From Candidatus Kapaibacterium sp. (lineage in GTDB: Bacteria > Bacteroidota > Ignavibacteria > Kapaibacteriales > NICIL-2), in the NCBI GenBank assembly GCA_026003495.1, contig BPHK01000001.1, positions 2,026,001 to 2,090,000 on the forward strand: DNA of 64,000 nt. Reading direction: 5' to 3'. Below the pieces are notes generated by a model. That model was not told the origin of the DNA, did no database searches, and was given only the letters and a program-made list of their open reading frames with translations. Within the stretch, counting starts at the first letter, position 1. Each line of letters starts with the position of its first letter. Made by a program: the position numbers and the translations under genes. Below, in pieces: positions 18,303 through 28,101 of this stretch.

Positions 18303-19067
18303 ATGGTACTGCGGTCGGTTGCTCTGTTGCTCGCTCTTGCCACTTTTATCGCAAGGGCGCAGGTCCTCGTTCCTGGCGAGGAGTTGATCTATCGTGTCTC
18401 GTACATCGGCATCGAATTGGGCACGATTCGCTTGGTCAACGAAGGGCGCCAGGAAGCGCTCGGCAAGCCAGCGGTCAAGTGTAAAGCGTTCATTGATTCA
18501 CGTCCGGGGATTCCCTTCCTGTCGCTCCATGTCGTCTATGAATCGTGGATGGAGCCCACGGCGCTTGCCTCTTTGCAGTTTGTGGCGCAAAACAAGGAAA
18601 GCGGTGAGTACACCAAGTACACGTTCGACTATGACCAACGCCGTATCTCAACAGCCACGTGGATGGATCGCCAGAAGACCGACGAACGTACCTTCAACAT
18701 CACGCGGAAGTACGTCGATGGACTGACGATTCTCTACGCCGCACGGCAACTTCTCTACAGCAAACGCACCGCATGGATCCCCACCATCGTCCGCGAGGAT
18801 ACTGCCTGGACGAAAATCAACTTTACCGGCAAGGTCGTTCCCACAACGATTGATGCCGTTTCGTATCCAGTGCGGACGGTGTACTTCGATGGCGAGGCGA
18901 ATTGGACGGGCGTCTATGGCGTCACCGGTTATTTCGAAGGGTGGTTCAGCGATGATGATGCACGTATTCCAATCAAAGCGAAAATGAAGCTCTACTTGGG
19001 GAGCGCCGACATCGAGCTAATCAGTTGGAAACGTCCTGGGTGGTCGCCGCCCCCTGCGAAGGAGTAA
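18303..19067 (+). CDS. Exported DUF3108 domain protein
   Basis: 254 residues with a signal peptide (MVLRSVALLLALATFIARAQ). The mature part is a DUF3108 beta-barrel-like domain: GEELIYRVSYIGIELGTIRL at the start, FDYDQRRI and RKYVDGLTILYAARQL in the middle, and VYGVTGYFEGWFSDDDARIP near the end. DUF3108 proteins are periplasmic or outer-membrane-associated, with no settled function. It lies behind ctpA on the same strand and is probably co-transcribed. Confidence 0.85.
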   Translation: MVLRSVALLLALATFIARAQVLVPGEELIYRVSYIGIELGTIRLVNEGRQEALGKPAVKCKAFIDSRPGIPFLSLHVVYESWMEPTALASLQFVAQNKESGEYTKYTFDYDQRRISTATWMDRQKTDERTFNITRKYVDGLTILYAARQLLYSKRTAWIPTIVREDTAWTKINFTGKVVPTTIDAVSYPVRTVYFDGEANWTGVYGVTGYFEGWFSDDDARIPIKAKMKLYLGSADIELISWKRPGWSPPPAKE

Positions 19068-19181
19068 ACAAGAGGGCAACACGACGGATTATTTCGGCCA
19101 ACGGTCACAGACGCTGGTGCAGCATCTGCTCCTGGAGTTTCTCTCGCAGGCACGGAATACCCAGCCGCTTGGCCCACGCGT

Positions 19182-20711
19182 TTACTCCTCGTCATCACCG
19201 ATTCTTCCGCTCAGCAGGAGCGCCGCCGCAGCACAGGAGGGACTACTGTCGGAGAACGTCCAGAGCACAACATCAGAACGCCACGCGAGATCGACCGTTG
19301 GAGTTCCGGCGATGAGAAGCACTCGCCGCTTCTGCTCCGCTAAGCGTTCGAGCGCATCGGTAAGAGCTCGATCGTCCCACCGCGAGAGCGGACGCCCCGC
19401 CCGCGGACGCTCGAAGATTGCAACGATGATGCATTCTGCCTGTGCGATTGCCTCAGCGTGTGCTGCTACATCTGACTGCTCAATATCACGCGAAATGAAC
19501 GCAACGTCCATGTTCCCGTCGTAGAGCTGCGCAAGGTAGCGGAAAAACTCCGTCGGTGCATCGAGCGGAGTATCCGGTTCGACGAGGGCAAATGCCGCAA
19601 TGTGTGCGTACTGCGTCAGCGGCAGCACGCCACGATCGCCTGCCAACCGGAGCGCACCTGCTGCCGCTTCGAGCGCTCGCTGCGCATGCTCGCTCTGGGA
19701 AATGCTCGTGCGTGGGATGGCTGCAAAATCCTCGGCGAGCCGATCAAGCCGCGAAAGCGCTTCCCGATGCTCCTCAACGGAAAGCATCCCGCTGCCAAGT
19801 GCACGCTCGGCAAACTCAATCGCTTCGTGCGCATCAGCGGGCACCAGCGCAACGTCGCAGCCCGCCGCAAACGCGGCCGTCACCGCTTGACCACTTGCAA
19901 AGCGCTGGGTAATTGGCCGCATGTCGAGCGCGTCGGTCACCACGATGCCACCATACCCCAGGCGTTCCCGTAACAATCCACGGACAATGCCTCCCGAGAG
20001 CGACGCGATCTGTCCACTTCCGTCGAGTGCGGGAACGGCGAAGTGCCCCACCATCACCGACCGAACGCCATCCTTGATCGCCGCGTAGAAGGGCACAAGC
20101 TCGCGTGCAACCAGCTCATCAGCGCTCGCAGTGATAATCGGCAGCTCGATGTGCGAATCGGTGCTTGCATCGCCATGGCCAGGGAAATGCTTCGCGCACG
20201 CAGCCACACCCTGGCGCTGATGTCCACGGATCCACGCGCGGACGTGTTCGACAACGCGCGGCGCTTCGGTTCCGAACGCTCTGATCCCGATGATTGGATT
20301 GCGCGGGTTGCTTGCAATGTCAGCGCACGGGGCAAAGTTCCACGCTATCCCCAATGAGCGCAGACTTTCGGCAATCGCGCTGGCGACACCTTCGGTCACG
20401 CGTGGATCCTGCAGCCCAAGTGCAAACGCGTGCGGGAACTCCACAGCGTCCTCGATTCGCATGCGAAGCCCTGTCTCCGCATCAATGGCAAACAGCAACT
20501 GATGTTGCGCAAGCGATTGAAGCTGCCCGATGGTTTCGCTGACATCGTCGAGCGTGCCGTCGAAAATGCAGAACCCTCCGACGCCACGAGCAACGAGAGC
20601 GCCGATACTGTCTCGATAGTCGCCATCGCGCACATAGCGTGCTGGGTGAAGTCGTGCTACAATCCGCCGTGCTACTGATTGCACAGAAGTTTCTCCGTCG
20701 TGGATGCTCAT
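19182..20711 (-). CDS. Glycoside hydrolase family 3 protein (beta-N-acetylhexosaminidase-like)
   Basis: 509 residues. The GH3 barrel is clear: KHFPGHGD (the NagZ-type general acid/base loop with His and Asp) near residue 180, and VVTDALDM with the nucleophile Asp near 260. No signal peptide is visible, so it probably acts in the cytoplasm on peptidoglycan-derived amino sugars or other glycosides. It is longer than NagZ (about 340), with a C-terminal alpha/beta extension ending in a receptor-like GH3_C domain. Its ATG overlaps the stop of the upstream permease gene, so it is the last gene of the exporter operon. Confidence 0.88.
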   Translation of the reverse strand: MSIHDGETSVQSVARRIVARLHPARYVRDGDYRDSIGALVARGVGGFCIFDGTLDDVSETIGQLQSLAQHQLLFAIDAETGLRMRIEDAVEFPHAFALGLQDPRVTEGVASAIAESLRSLGIAWNFAPCADIASNPRNPIIGIRAFGTEAPRVVEHVRAWIRGHQRQGVAACAKHFPGHGDASTDSHIELPIITASADELVARELVPFYAAIKDGVRSVMVGHFAVPALDGSGQIASLSGGIVRGLLRERLGYGGIVVTDALDMRPITQRFASGQAVTAAFAAGCDVALVPADAHEAIEFAERALGSGMLSVEEHREALSRLDRLAEDFAAIPRTSISQSEHAQRALEAAAGALRLAGDRGVLPLTQYAHIAAFALVEPDTPLDAPTEFFRYLAQLYDGNMDVAFISRDIEQSDVAAHAEAIAQAECIIVAIFERPRAGRPLSRWDDRALTDALERLAEQKRRVLLIAGTPTVDLAWRSDVVLWTFSDSSPSCAAAALLLSGRIGDDEE

Positions 20712-21946
20712 TCGTACCGCAGCGCCTCGATAGGGCTAAGTTTTGCAGCCCGCCAGGCAGGGTACGCTCCAAAACTAACGCCCACCAGTGTGCAGACTGC
20801 GATACTCCCCACTGCCCACCCGAACGGAATCACGAACTCCACCCCAGCAACACGCGAGAGCAGAGCGCCGAGCAGACTCCCAACAGCAATCCCTCCCAAT
20901 GCCCCGACTTGACTGAGCACGACCGCCTCGATGAGAAACTGCCAGAGGATCGAGCGCACCGTCGCACCGAGCGCCTTGCGAACGCCGATTTCTCGCGTCC
21001 GCTCCTTGACGCTAATGAGCATGATGTTCATGATACCAACGCCTGCGGCAAGTAACGCGATCGCCCCACAGAACGCTCCGAATAACCCAACAAATCGCAG
21101 AAACGTGCCGAGCTTGTCGGCAAGCGATGCGAGCATCTCAATCTCGAAGTCGCTCTCCTGCTCCGGCCGGAGACCGCGAATGCTCCGCATCATCCCGATG
21201 CTTTCATCGAACAGCTCTTCGAGCGCTGCTTGGCTGGACGCACGAACGAAGATCGCAACCGAGTACATCCACTCTTCCGCATACGTTCGGACAAACACCG
21301 TAATTGGCACAATGACCATGTTATCCTGGCTCTGCCCGAAGATTCCACCCTTGGGTTCGAGCACACCGACGATGGTAAACCGCTGGTTGCGAATTTGGAT
21401 TTCCTTGCCAATCGGCTCATCCCCGTCGGGGAAAAGATCGTTGCGGACATCATTACCGATCACAGCGACCATCCGCCCATGGGCGATGTCATCGGCTACG
21501 AGCGGTCGTCCGAGTGCGAACCGATAGTTCCGCAGGGCAAAGAAGTTCTCATCGCTGCCGACGAGCGTCACATCCGGGTCGGTATGTCGCTCGCCGCTGC
21601 GGATCGTCATAGCACTGGTAAAGCTGTAGAGCGACACCAATGCACCGGTGCCTTCCATTCGGCGTTTGTACTCGATCCCCTGCGAGAATGAAATCGGGCG
21701 ACGGCGCATGTACCGGCGCCACTCGTCGCCACTGGTGATGATGCTCGGACTGCGCTGAATGAGAAACGTATAGCTCCCCGAGGCGACAATCTCACTGGTG
21801 AGTGCATGCTCTAGCGCCGTCGCAGCACTTCCCGCCCCGACGATCGCAACGATACCAATTGCGATGCTCACGAGCGTCAGCACCGTCCGCACTGGCTGCG
21901 CGCGGAATGTATCGTATGCAGATACAAGGTACTCGCGGATCGTCAT
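20708..21946 (-). CDS. MacB/FtsX-type ABC transporter permease (second of two)
   Basis: 412 residues: MacB periplasmic core domain after a first membrane segment (VRTVLTLVSIAIGIVAIVG), then three C-terminal membrane segments with the FtsX signature VKERTREIGVRKALGA and a final WRAAKLSPIEALRYE. Works with the ATPase at 23193-23924 and the other permease as a likely heterodimer. It overlaps both neighbours by four bases (ATGA). Confidence 0.92.
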   Translation of the reverse strand: MTIREYLVSAYDTFRAQPVRTVLTLVSIAIGIVAIVGAGSAATALEHALTSEIVASGSYTFLIQRSPSIITSGDEWRRYMRRRPISFSQGIEYKRRMEGTGALVSLYSFTSAMTIRSGERHTDPDVTLVGSDENFFALRNYRFALGRPLVADDIAHGRMVAVIGNDVRNDLFPDGDEPIGKEIQIRNQRFTIVGVLEPKGGIFGQSQDNMVIVPITVFVRTYAEEWMYSVAIFVRASSQAALEELFDESIGMMRSIRGLRPEQESDFEIEMLASLADKLGTFLRFVGLFGAFCGAIALLAAGVGIMNIMLISVKERTREIGVRKALGATVRSILWQFLIEAVVLSQVGALGGIAVGSLLGALLSRVAGVEFVIPFGWAVGSIAVCTLVGVSFGAYPAWRAAKLSPIEALRYE

Positions 21947-23196
21947 GCTTCGTAGCGCAATGCTTCAACAGGATCGAGTCTGGCTGCGCGGAGCGCTGGA
22001 ACAAACCCTGCAATGACGCCAACGCAAATCGAGCTGCCTACCGCAAGAGCAACAACATCGAGCGGAACAAAAGGCAGCAGAAATTCCATCTGCTTGTGCA
22101 AAAGCAGTGCAGCAGCCGCAATAAGCCCGCTTGCCAGAACAATACCCACCACTGCCCCCGCAACGCAGAGCATCGCTGCCTCGGCCAAAAATTGTGCAAG
22201 GATCGAGCGTCGGCGTGCACCTACCGCCCGGCGAATCCCGATCTCTTTGGTTCGCTCGACGACCGCAACGAACATGACGTTCGTAATCCCGATGACGCCA
22301 ACGAGAAACGACAGCGCCGTCAGTCCGATGCCGACCATCCCAATGACCATGCGAATATTTGCCACCTGGTCGCGGAACACCTGCGCTTCATTGATCGCAA
22401 AATCATCAGGTGCATCTGGCGAGAGCATTCGGACAGAGCGAACAATCCCGCGGAGGTCGTCGCGAAGCTCGGCGAGATCTTCGGGCGAGCGCGCCTTGAC
22501 CGCTACGGTCATGCTCCGACTGTAGCGTCCGTAGAGACCGAAGAATGCTGGCAAGGGGATGTACACCGTGCGGTCGAGAAAGTCCGTAAAGAGGGTGCCC
22601 CGCTTGTTCATCACGCCGATGACAACAAATGGCCGCCCTTCAATGCGAATGGTTTCTCCCAGTGGCGAGCGATTGCCAAAGAGTGCAGACCGCACCCCAT
22701 CGCCGATGACCGCAACGGCGGTAGCATACTGCTCCTCCATCTCGCTGAAAAATCGCCCTTCTGCAAGCGTCGTGCTCGGCAGAAGCCCAAAGCGTGCCAT
22801 CGTTCCCTCGATCACTAGTCCGCTGGCTTTCTTGTCGGCACGGACAACAGTCTTGCCCCACGCATCTGCACTGATGTACACCATGCTTGCTGCACGCACA
22901 CGACGAGCAATTTCTTCGGCTTGGTCAATGGTGATGTTCTTGCGATTCATCACCGAACGCCAGTTCCCACCGCCCGCCCAGTTCCACTTGTCCACGTAGA
23001 GCATGTCCTGTCCGAGCGTCGAAAGTGTGGATTCCCAGGCAGCATCGAGACTGCCGAGCGCCCAGCCCATCAGCGATACGAACGCAACGCCGATCGTCAC
23101 TCCGAGCGCCGTCAGTAACGAGCGTAACGGATTTGCCCGCAGCGATTCAGCTGCGGTGGTAACGACGTCTGCATATTCTGCCAAACGCCGCTTCAT
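21943..23196 (-). CDS. MacB/FtsX-type ABC transporter permease (first of two)
   Basis: 417 residues with the same build as its neighbour: one N-terminal membrane segment ([19 protein letters not shown]), a periplasmic core, and three C-terminal segments with [16 protein letters not shown], ending in [15 protein letters not shown] 23196 is chosen because it overlaps the ATPase stop (ATGA); an upstream frame extension would run deep into the ATPase gene and has no family match. Confidence 0.92.
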   Translation of the reverse strand: MKRRLAEYADVVTTAAESLRANPLRSLLTALGVTIGVAFVSLMGWALGSLDAAWESTLSTLGQDMLYVDKWNWAGGGNWRSVMNRKNITIDQAEEIARRVRAASMVYISADAWGKTVVRADKKASGLVIEGTMARFGLLPSTTLAEGRFFSEMEEQYATAVAVIGDGVRSALFGNRSPLGETIRIEGRPFVVIGVMNKRGTLFTDFLDRTVYIPLPAFFGLYGRYSRSMTVAVKARSPEDLAELRDDLRGIVRSVRMLSPDAPDDFAINEAQVFRDQVANIRMVIGMVGIGLTALSFLVGVIGITNVMFVAVVERTKEIGIRRAVGARRRSILAQFLAEAAMLCVAGAVVGIVLASGLIAAAALLLHKQMEFLLPFVPLDVVALAVGSSICVGVIAGFVPALRAARLDPVEALRYEA

Positions 23197-23924
23197 CGCT
23201 GCGCCGCCGGTTCTTCGACCGATGCTGGACTGTTGTTGGGCACGTCGGATTCGATGCACCCATCACGAATGCGGAGAATTCGGCGTGCATAGCGAGCGAT
23301 GTCGTCTTCGTGCGTGACGAGGATGACGGTATTCCCCTCGCGCCAGATGCGTTCGAAGAGCGCCATGATTTCGGCACCTGTTTTCGAGTCGAGGTTGCCC
23401 GTCGGCTCATCGGCTAAGATGATCGAAGGGTTGGTTACGAGTGCGCGCGCGATGGCCACCCGCTGTCGCTGCCCGCCGGAAAGCTCCGGCGGTTTGTGGA
23501 AAAGCCGATCGCCCAAGCCGACGCTCTCGAGCGCAGCGTGTGCCCGGCGACGGCGTTCGTCGGCACTCAGACCGGCATAGATGAGCGGAAGCTCGACGTT
23601 CTTGAGTGCCGTCGCGCGCGGCAGCAAGTTGAACGTCTGGAAGACAAAGCCAATCTTCTGATTGCGAATACGGGCAAGGGCTGCATCATCGAGCGAGGAA
23701 ACGTCTGTTCCATCGAGGATGTAGCGGCCGCTGGTTGGCCAATCCAAGCAGCCGAGGATGTTCATCAGCGTGGATTTTCCAGAGCCCGACGGCCCCATGA
23801 TCGCGACGTACTCGTTCGGCTCGATCGAAAGGTCAACGCCGCGGAGCGCATGGACGATCTCGCTTCCCATGCGGTAGTCTTTTGTGACTTGTTCGAGCAG
23901 AATCAGTGGGGAATGCGCACTCAT
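23193..23924 (-). CDS. ABC transporter ATP-binding protein (MacB/LolD type)
   Basis: 243 residues. Walker [10 protein letters not shown] (about 45-53), Q-loop [12 protein letters not shown] signature LSGGQRQR, Walker B IILADEP with the catalytic E, and H-loop VTHEDD are all present. The sequence is of the LolD/MacB branch, which drives mechanotransmission rather than substrate passage through the membrane. Its ATG overlaps the adaptor stop. Confidence 0.95.
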   Translation of the reverse strand: MSAHSPLILLEQVTKDYRMGSEIVHALRGVDLSIEPNEYVAIMGPSGSGKSTLMNILGCLDWPTSGRYILDGTDVSSLDDAALARIRNQKIGFVFQTFNLLPRATALKNVELPLIYAGLSADERRRRAHAALESVGLGDRLFHKPPELSGGQRQRVAIARALVTNPSIILADEPTGNLDSKTGAEIMALFERIWREGNTVILVTHEDDIARYARRILRIRDGCIESDVPNNSPASVEEPAAQR

Positions 23925-25165
23925 CGCTGCTCTCCTGCAGTGGAACGCGAGCGTTTGATCCGCACGCGCGATCCATCCCGCAACTGACGCGCAATCGCGC
24001 TGTAGGGACCAGAGACGACAACTTCACCCGGTAAAAGCCCTGCGGTTATCTCGATAAAGTCACGATCGCTAATCCCAGTTTGGACGATGCGCTGCTCGAC
24101 GCGATCGCCCTTGACGACAAATGCTACTTGCGGCGGTCGCGCCGGGCGGGCGGTTCGGTTCCGCTCGGTACTATCGGCATCATAGCGGATCGTCACTGCC
24201 CCAATCGGCACTGCACGGGCACTGTCGCGACGCGCAGTACGGATGTCCGCAACGCACGTCATGCCGGGCCGGAGCCGATCGTCGCGGCTATCGAGACGAA
24301 TTTTCACTTGGAAGTTGACCACCTCATCCTGCGTGCCGATGGCTTTCTCCAGCGGGGAATGGGCGATTTCCAGCACTCGCCCCAGGAGCACGCTATCGCG
24401 GAATGCATCAACGCGCACCCGAGCCGTATCGCCTGAATGGATGAGCACAACGTCGTTTTCATTGACTTCGACGATTGCGTTCATCGTATCGAGGTTTGCA
24501 ATTCGGAGCAGCTCAGTTCCCTGCATCTGTGCAGTCCCGACGACTTTTTCGCCTATCTCAACGTTGAGCTTGGTGACAACGCCACTGATGGGAGCATAAA
24601 TCTCGGTGCGATTGAACGAAAGTTCAGCTTGGCGCAGCGTGGCCTGCGCACGAGATTTTTCCGCCAGTGCCGATTGGTATTGTCCAGCGGCGCGATCATA
24701 GGCTGCCTTTGCAGTTTCGAATTCCTGCTTCGAGATGAAGCCTTTGTCGTAGAGTTCCGCCGAACGACGCAGCTCACGCTCGGTGCGGTCGAGTTCGACC
24801 TTTGCGATTTCGATGCCTACATCGGCTGCACGCACAGCGGCGCGGAATTGCTCCAACTGCGTTTGGAGCAAGTCAGGGCGTATCCGCACAAGCAATTGGC
24901 CTTTACGAACGCGGTCACCTTCTTTGACCGTCAGCGCGATGATTTCACCGCTCACTTCGGAGGAGATTTTCACCTCGACTTCGGGTTGAATTTTCCCACT
25001 GGCGGAAATTTCCTGCACAATGCTCCGCAACGCGACGGTATCGGTGCGGACTTCGATCACTTCGCTGGAGTTGCGGCTGGCGATTGCAATGGCAGCGATA
25101 CCAACAACTCCAAGGCCGATCACTGCGAGAATCATCCACCGGCGACGTTTCGATGGCTGTGGCAT
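23921..25165 (-). CDS. Periplasmic adaptor (membrane fusion) protein, MacA-like
   Basis: 414 residues: N-terminal membrane anchor ([20 protein letters not shown]), split biotinyl-lipoyl domain ([20 protein letters not shown]), a long coiled-coil hairpin with repeated [11 protein letters not shown]-like heptads, and a beta-barrel end. It links the ABC permeases to the TolC channel. ATG 25165 is chosen, with GGAG about ten bases upstream; a TTG at 25174 is too close to that site. Confidence 0.9.
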   Translation of the reverse strand: MPQPSKRRRWMILAVIGLGVVGIAAIAIASRNSSEVIEVRTDTVALRSIVQEISASGKIQPEVEVKISSEVSGEIIALTVKEGDRVRKGQLLVRIRPDLLQTQLEQFRAAVRAADVGIEIAKVELDRTERELRRSAELYDKGFISKQEFETAKAAYDRAAGQYQSALAEKSRAQATLRQAELSFNRTEIYAPISGVVTKLNVEIGEKVVGTAQMQGTELLRIANLDTMNAIVEVNENDVVLIHSGDTARVRVDAFRDSVLLGRVLEIAHSPLEKAIGTQDEVVNFQVKIRLDSRDDRLRPGMTCVADIRTARRDSARAVPIGAVTIRYDADSTERNRTARPARPPQVAFVVKGDRVEQRIVQTGISDRDFIEITAGLLPGEVVVSGPYSAIARQLRDGSRVRIKRSRSTAGEQR

Positions 25166-25185
25166 AGGTTGCAAACTCCGTGTGG

Positions 25186-26523
25186 TTACTCGAGGATTCC
25201 CAGTGCAAAGCGGACACGTGCACGCGCTGCGTGATAGGTGTAGATCGCGGTGATGCGATTGATGCGCGCATTGACTAACTGACTGGAGGCAGTCAAGTAT
25301 TCGAGTTGCGTGCCTGCGCCGAGCTGGAAGCGCTCACGCGCTGCATTGAAGTTCTGCTCAGCAGCTCTGAGAGCACGCGCGGTAATGTCGAGCTGCTTTT
25401 CCGCAGCATCGAGCTCTAAGTGCGCTTGGCGAACCTCGGTGCGAATCTGGAGTTCGAGCTGTCGCTGGTCGAGCTGGCGCTGTTCCATCTGGAGAACCGC
25501 TTGCTGTCGCTGCGTAGCTGCGCCGAAGTTATCGAAGATGGGCACTTGCACGCTGAGACTGACAAAGTAACGCCCAAACTCCGCAAACTGTGCCACCCGC
25601 GTGTTGGACCAGGACCAGCCACTGTTCAAGCTCACAAGAGGCAGAAAGGCTGCTTGTGCAATCGAGACCGCATCATCAGCTGCCCGAATACGTGCTTCGA
25701 GAGCGCGCCAGTCACTGCGCCGCTCCAGCGCAGTCGCAACTGCAGCAGGCGGCGAACCGATCTCTTTCCGAAACGCTGCTATGTCGCTATCGCTGACGGT
25801 TGTGGGAACCGACAATTCCGCAAACTCAGCGTTCATGTCAGGCGGTTGCCCCATTGTCGCAAGGAGCACTGCTTTCGCTTGAGCGAGAGCGTTCTCCGCA
25901 GTGAGTACCTCTAACTCACGCGTACCAAGATCGGCTTCCTGCGCATAGACAGTGGTAATCGGGACACGCCCGGCATCGTAGAGCGCTCGGACGCGAGCAA
26001 GCTCCTGTTTGCCCAGTTCGAGATTTTCATGGCGAATGCGCACCGTTTGCATCGCGCGGAGTACGTCGTAGTATTGCGTCCGTACCTGGACGATGATCTG
26101 CTGGCGTGTCCGTTCATAGCTCATGCTCGCTGCCGACAGCTCGTGCTGCGCCTGGCTGTAGCTCGCCTCGCGGGAAAAGCCGTTGAAGAGCGTGTACGAT
26201 GCAACAGCACTGAGCGAGTAGGAATTGGGCTCAGGTGGGCCGAGTACGAACACTTGCCCGCCGATGTTGACCGCACGTCCTCCTTCAACGTTGAGCTGGC
26301 GTGAGTATCCTGCCGATGCACCCAGCGATGGAAGATATGCGCCGAATGCACGGGTAAGCGCGCTCTGCCCGATCTCGATGTTCTTCTGCTCTCGTGCAAG
26401 CGTGGGATTGTCGCGAAGGGCAACCGCGATGCATTCATCGAGCGTGTACACTCTGACCGAATCACCTGCCGTTTGCCCAAGCGAGAGCGATGTCAGCACA
26501 GCCAAAAGGATCAATCGCTTCAT
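25186..26523 (-). CDS. TolC family outer membrane efflux protein
   Basis: 445 residues with a signal peptide (MKRLILLAVLTSLSLGQTAG) and two repeats of the outer membrane efflux domain; typical phrases are YTLDECIAVALRDNPTL at the start and LNFNRTEI-like coiled helices later. It forms the outer membrane exit duct. ATG 26523 is chosen because the signal peptide starts there; the frame stays open 150 bases upstream without similarity. First gene of the exporter operon. Confidence 0.9.
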   Translation of the reverse strand: MKRLILLAVLTSLSLGQTAGDSVRVYTLDECIAVALRDNPTLAREQKNIEIGQSALTRAFGAYLPSLGASAGYSRQLNVEGGRAVNIGGQVFVLGPPEPNSYSLSAVASYTLFNGFSREASYSQAQHELSAASMSYERTRQQIIVQVRTQYYDVLRAMQTVRIRHENLELGKQELARVRALYDAGRVPITTVYAQEADLGTRELEVLTAENALAQAKAVLLATMGQPPDMNAEFAELSVPTTVSDSDIAAFRKEIGSPPAAVATALERRSDWRALEARIRAADDAVSIAQAAFLPLVSLNSGWSWSNTRVAQFAEFGRYFVSLSVQVPIFDNFGAATQRQQAVLQMEQRQLDQRQLELQIRTEVRQAHLELDAAEKQLDITARALRAAEQNFNAARERFQLGAGTQLEYLTASSQLVNARINRITAIYTYHAARARVRFALGILE

Positions 26524-26752
26524 CGAGCGTCCGATGATTGTTCGACAGCGACGCGCACACAAACGCAGAGCAGGAGGAAAAGTTGCACGGTGCACTCGAT
26601 GCATAGTGCAGATTTGCCCCAGGAGGAAATGGCCGTTCACTGTGCGACAAGTACCACCGAAACACGCACCCACGCGCTGTCACATGAGAGGATCTCGTGA
26701 CTATTACACTCACGAAGTCTTGCCACCACTGTGCTACAGCCGGAAGATGCCC

Positions 26753-27070
26753 AAATGGCGAACCACGCTGTCACAATAAGCGCTTTCGTGACTACATACA
26801 CGGTAGGGGAGCAGGGTGAAATTACCTGTTCCGTTTCGCGCAACAATGTTCAACTCCATCCGGTGGTGGCGATGACGTTACGTTTGCCCAGCAATGCTGT
26901 CTGGATGCTGATTGTAGCACGAAAACGCTCCGCACTGAATACGATCATTGGCGGTGTAGCAGGATGCGGTGGCTATCTCTGGAAGCTCGGCATTGCACTG
27001 TCGTTGTGGATCGAGGGTGCAACGCACTGCCCAGCACAACCGTGCGGGGAGCCGATCAACTGCCCTAATC
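26753..27070 (+). repeat. Array repeat block, copy 1 (leader half only)
   Basis: From AATGGCGAACCACGCTGTCA on, this region is nearly identical to 29211-29510 and, up to the protease start, to 31666-31795. It holds the leader reading frame and signal-peptide region of protease A1. The half of the block that comes from a B gene is absent here, which marks the left end of the array. Confidence 0.85.
26816..26875 (+). CDS. Possible 19-residue leader peptide before protease A1
   Basis: GTG start with GGGGAG four bases upstream; product VKLPVPFRATMFNSIRWWR. Its TGA overlaps the ATG of the protease (ATGA), the arrangement seen in translational coupling. The same frame with one residue difference (His for Arg) precedes both other proteases. 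Conservation may simply reflect recent duplication, so translation is unproven. Confidence 0.4.
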   Translation: MKLPVPFRATMFNSIRWWR

Positions 27071-28065
27071 GTGCCTACTCGTATCGATTTTGCACGCCGT
27101 CGGGAATTCAGAATGTGTGTGCCACGGACCCATGGAGAAACCAGCAAGGATGGAGACCGCTTCATGCAACTGGCCGGATATGCCTGTTTCTGGCCAGTCA
27201 ACCGCAGTACCAACCTACCACTACTTACCTTTGGCCGCTGCGGAATGGCGGTACTGCAGAAGTATTCCGTCCAGACCTGGTATGGAACGACTTCGAATGT
27301 GCTGAGCGTAAATGGGAATGCGTATGCGGTACGCAGAATCGTTCCTGTCAATGCAGAATTGAGGTGAGGTTCGTGTCAAACCCATATGACCCTTTTATCC
27401 AGGACTACGTTGATTATGCTATAGCTTTAGCATGGAGCTATGCGGATCCCAATACGTGTGAGCTCTCCTGCGAAGCATCCCCACTCAACCCTGGCTCAAT
27501 TATCGTGGTCAACATGACAAGGAGATTTTTGTTTCCCACGCAAGGCAGGTATCCACGAAACATTGTCTACAATGAACAATTATGGGAAACAGTAAACAAC
27601 AGAGCAAGCGATACGCTTAGGGCATACAACTTTTGTGAGGTATTGATACACGAGATTGGTCATCATTACGGACTTGGGCATCACACTGATTGTCCTCCTG
27701 CAACTGGAGTAATGAATGCGACTGCGGTACCTAACCAGAGGCGTCGGGACCTGAGCCAAGACGATCGGTGTGCATATGCGAAGCTGTACTGCGCAGACAT
27801 TGTTCCCGTCGAAGAGAATCTTGTCTCGGGCAATGTTGTTCTCAACGATGGCTCTCTCGTGGTGCCTCTTCCTCTCATCACAACCTCCGGTGAGCTGCAG
27901 ATACGCCTGTATGATGTTCTCGGTCGGTGCTATCCCGTCCATGCAGAGCGGCACGGTAATCACGTACAAATCCAAACCAGACACTTGGCCCAAGGAGTGT
28001 ATATTTTAGCGTTTGAGTATCAACAACAAATGATGGTGAAATATTCTCTTATCATTCAGCACTAA
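26872..28065 (+). CDS. Secreted metzincin-like metalloprotease A1 with T9SS sorting domain
   Basis: 397 residues. Long signal peptide with ARKR and a hydrophobic core ending near CPAQ, then a cysteine-rich mature protein. The zinc site HEIGHHYGLGHH (H260) and Met-turn GVMNA about 20 residues later identify a metzincin, closest in build to matrixins. The last 75 residues form a type IX sorting domain (LQIRLYDVLGRCYPVH, then LAQGVYILAFE). So the enzyme is exported across the inner membrane and released or attached at the surface. Starts at 26755 or 26905 are possible; 26872 is chosen for its overlap with the leader frame. First of three paralogues. Confidence 0.82.
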   Translation: MTLRLPSNAVWMLIVARKRSALNTIIGGVAGCGGYLWKLGIALSLWIEGATHCPAQPCGEPINCPNRAYSYRFCTPSGIQNVCATDPWRNQQGWRPLHATGRICLFLASQPQYQPTTTYLWPLRNGGTAEVFRPDLVWNDFECAERKWECVCGTQNRSCQCRIEVRFVSNPYDPFIQDYVDYAIALAWSYADPNTCELSCEASPLNPGSIIVVNMTRRFLFPTQGRYPRNIVYNEQLWETVNNRASDTLRAYNFCEVLIHEIGHHYGLGHHTDCPPATGVMNATAVPNQRRRDLSQDDRCAYAKLYCADIVPVEENLVSGNVVLNDGSLVVPLPLITTSGELQIRLYDVLGRCYPVHAERHGNHVQIQTRHLAQGVYILAFEYQQQMMVKYSLIIQH

Positions 28066-28101
28066 ATCCAAGCGGATTGTTTCACTTTCGGAGGCTTTCC
28101 C

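Noticed and set aside
26755-26871. Upstream ATG (26755, 29212, 31667) as true start of the proteases
   Set aside because: No ribosome site precedes it, and it would put about 95 residues before the signal cleavage site. The open frame in all copies follows from DNA identity. Not fully excluded.
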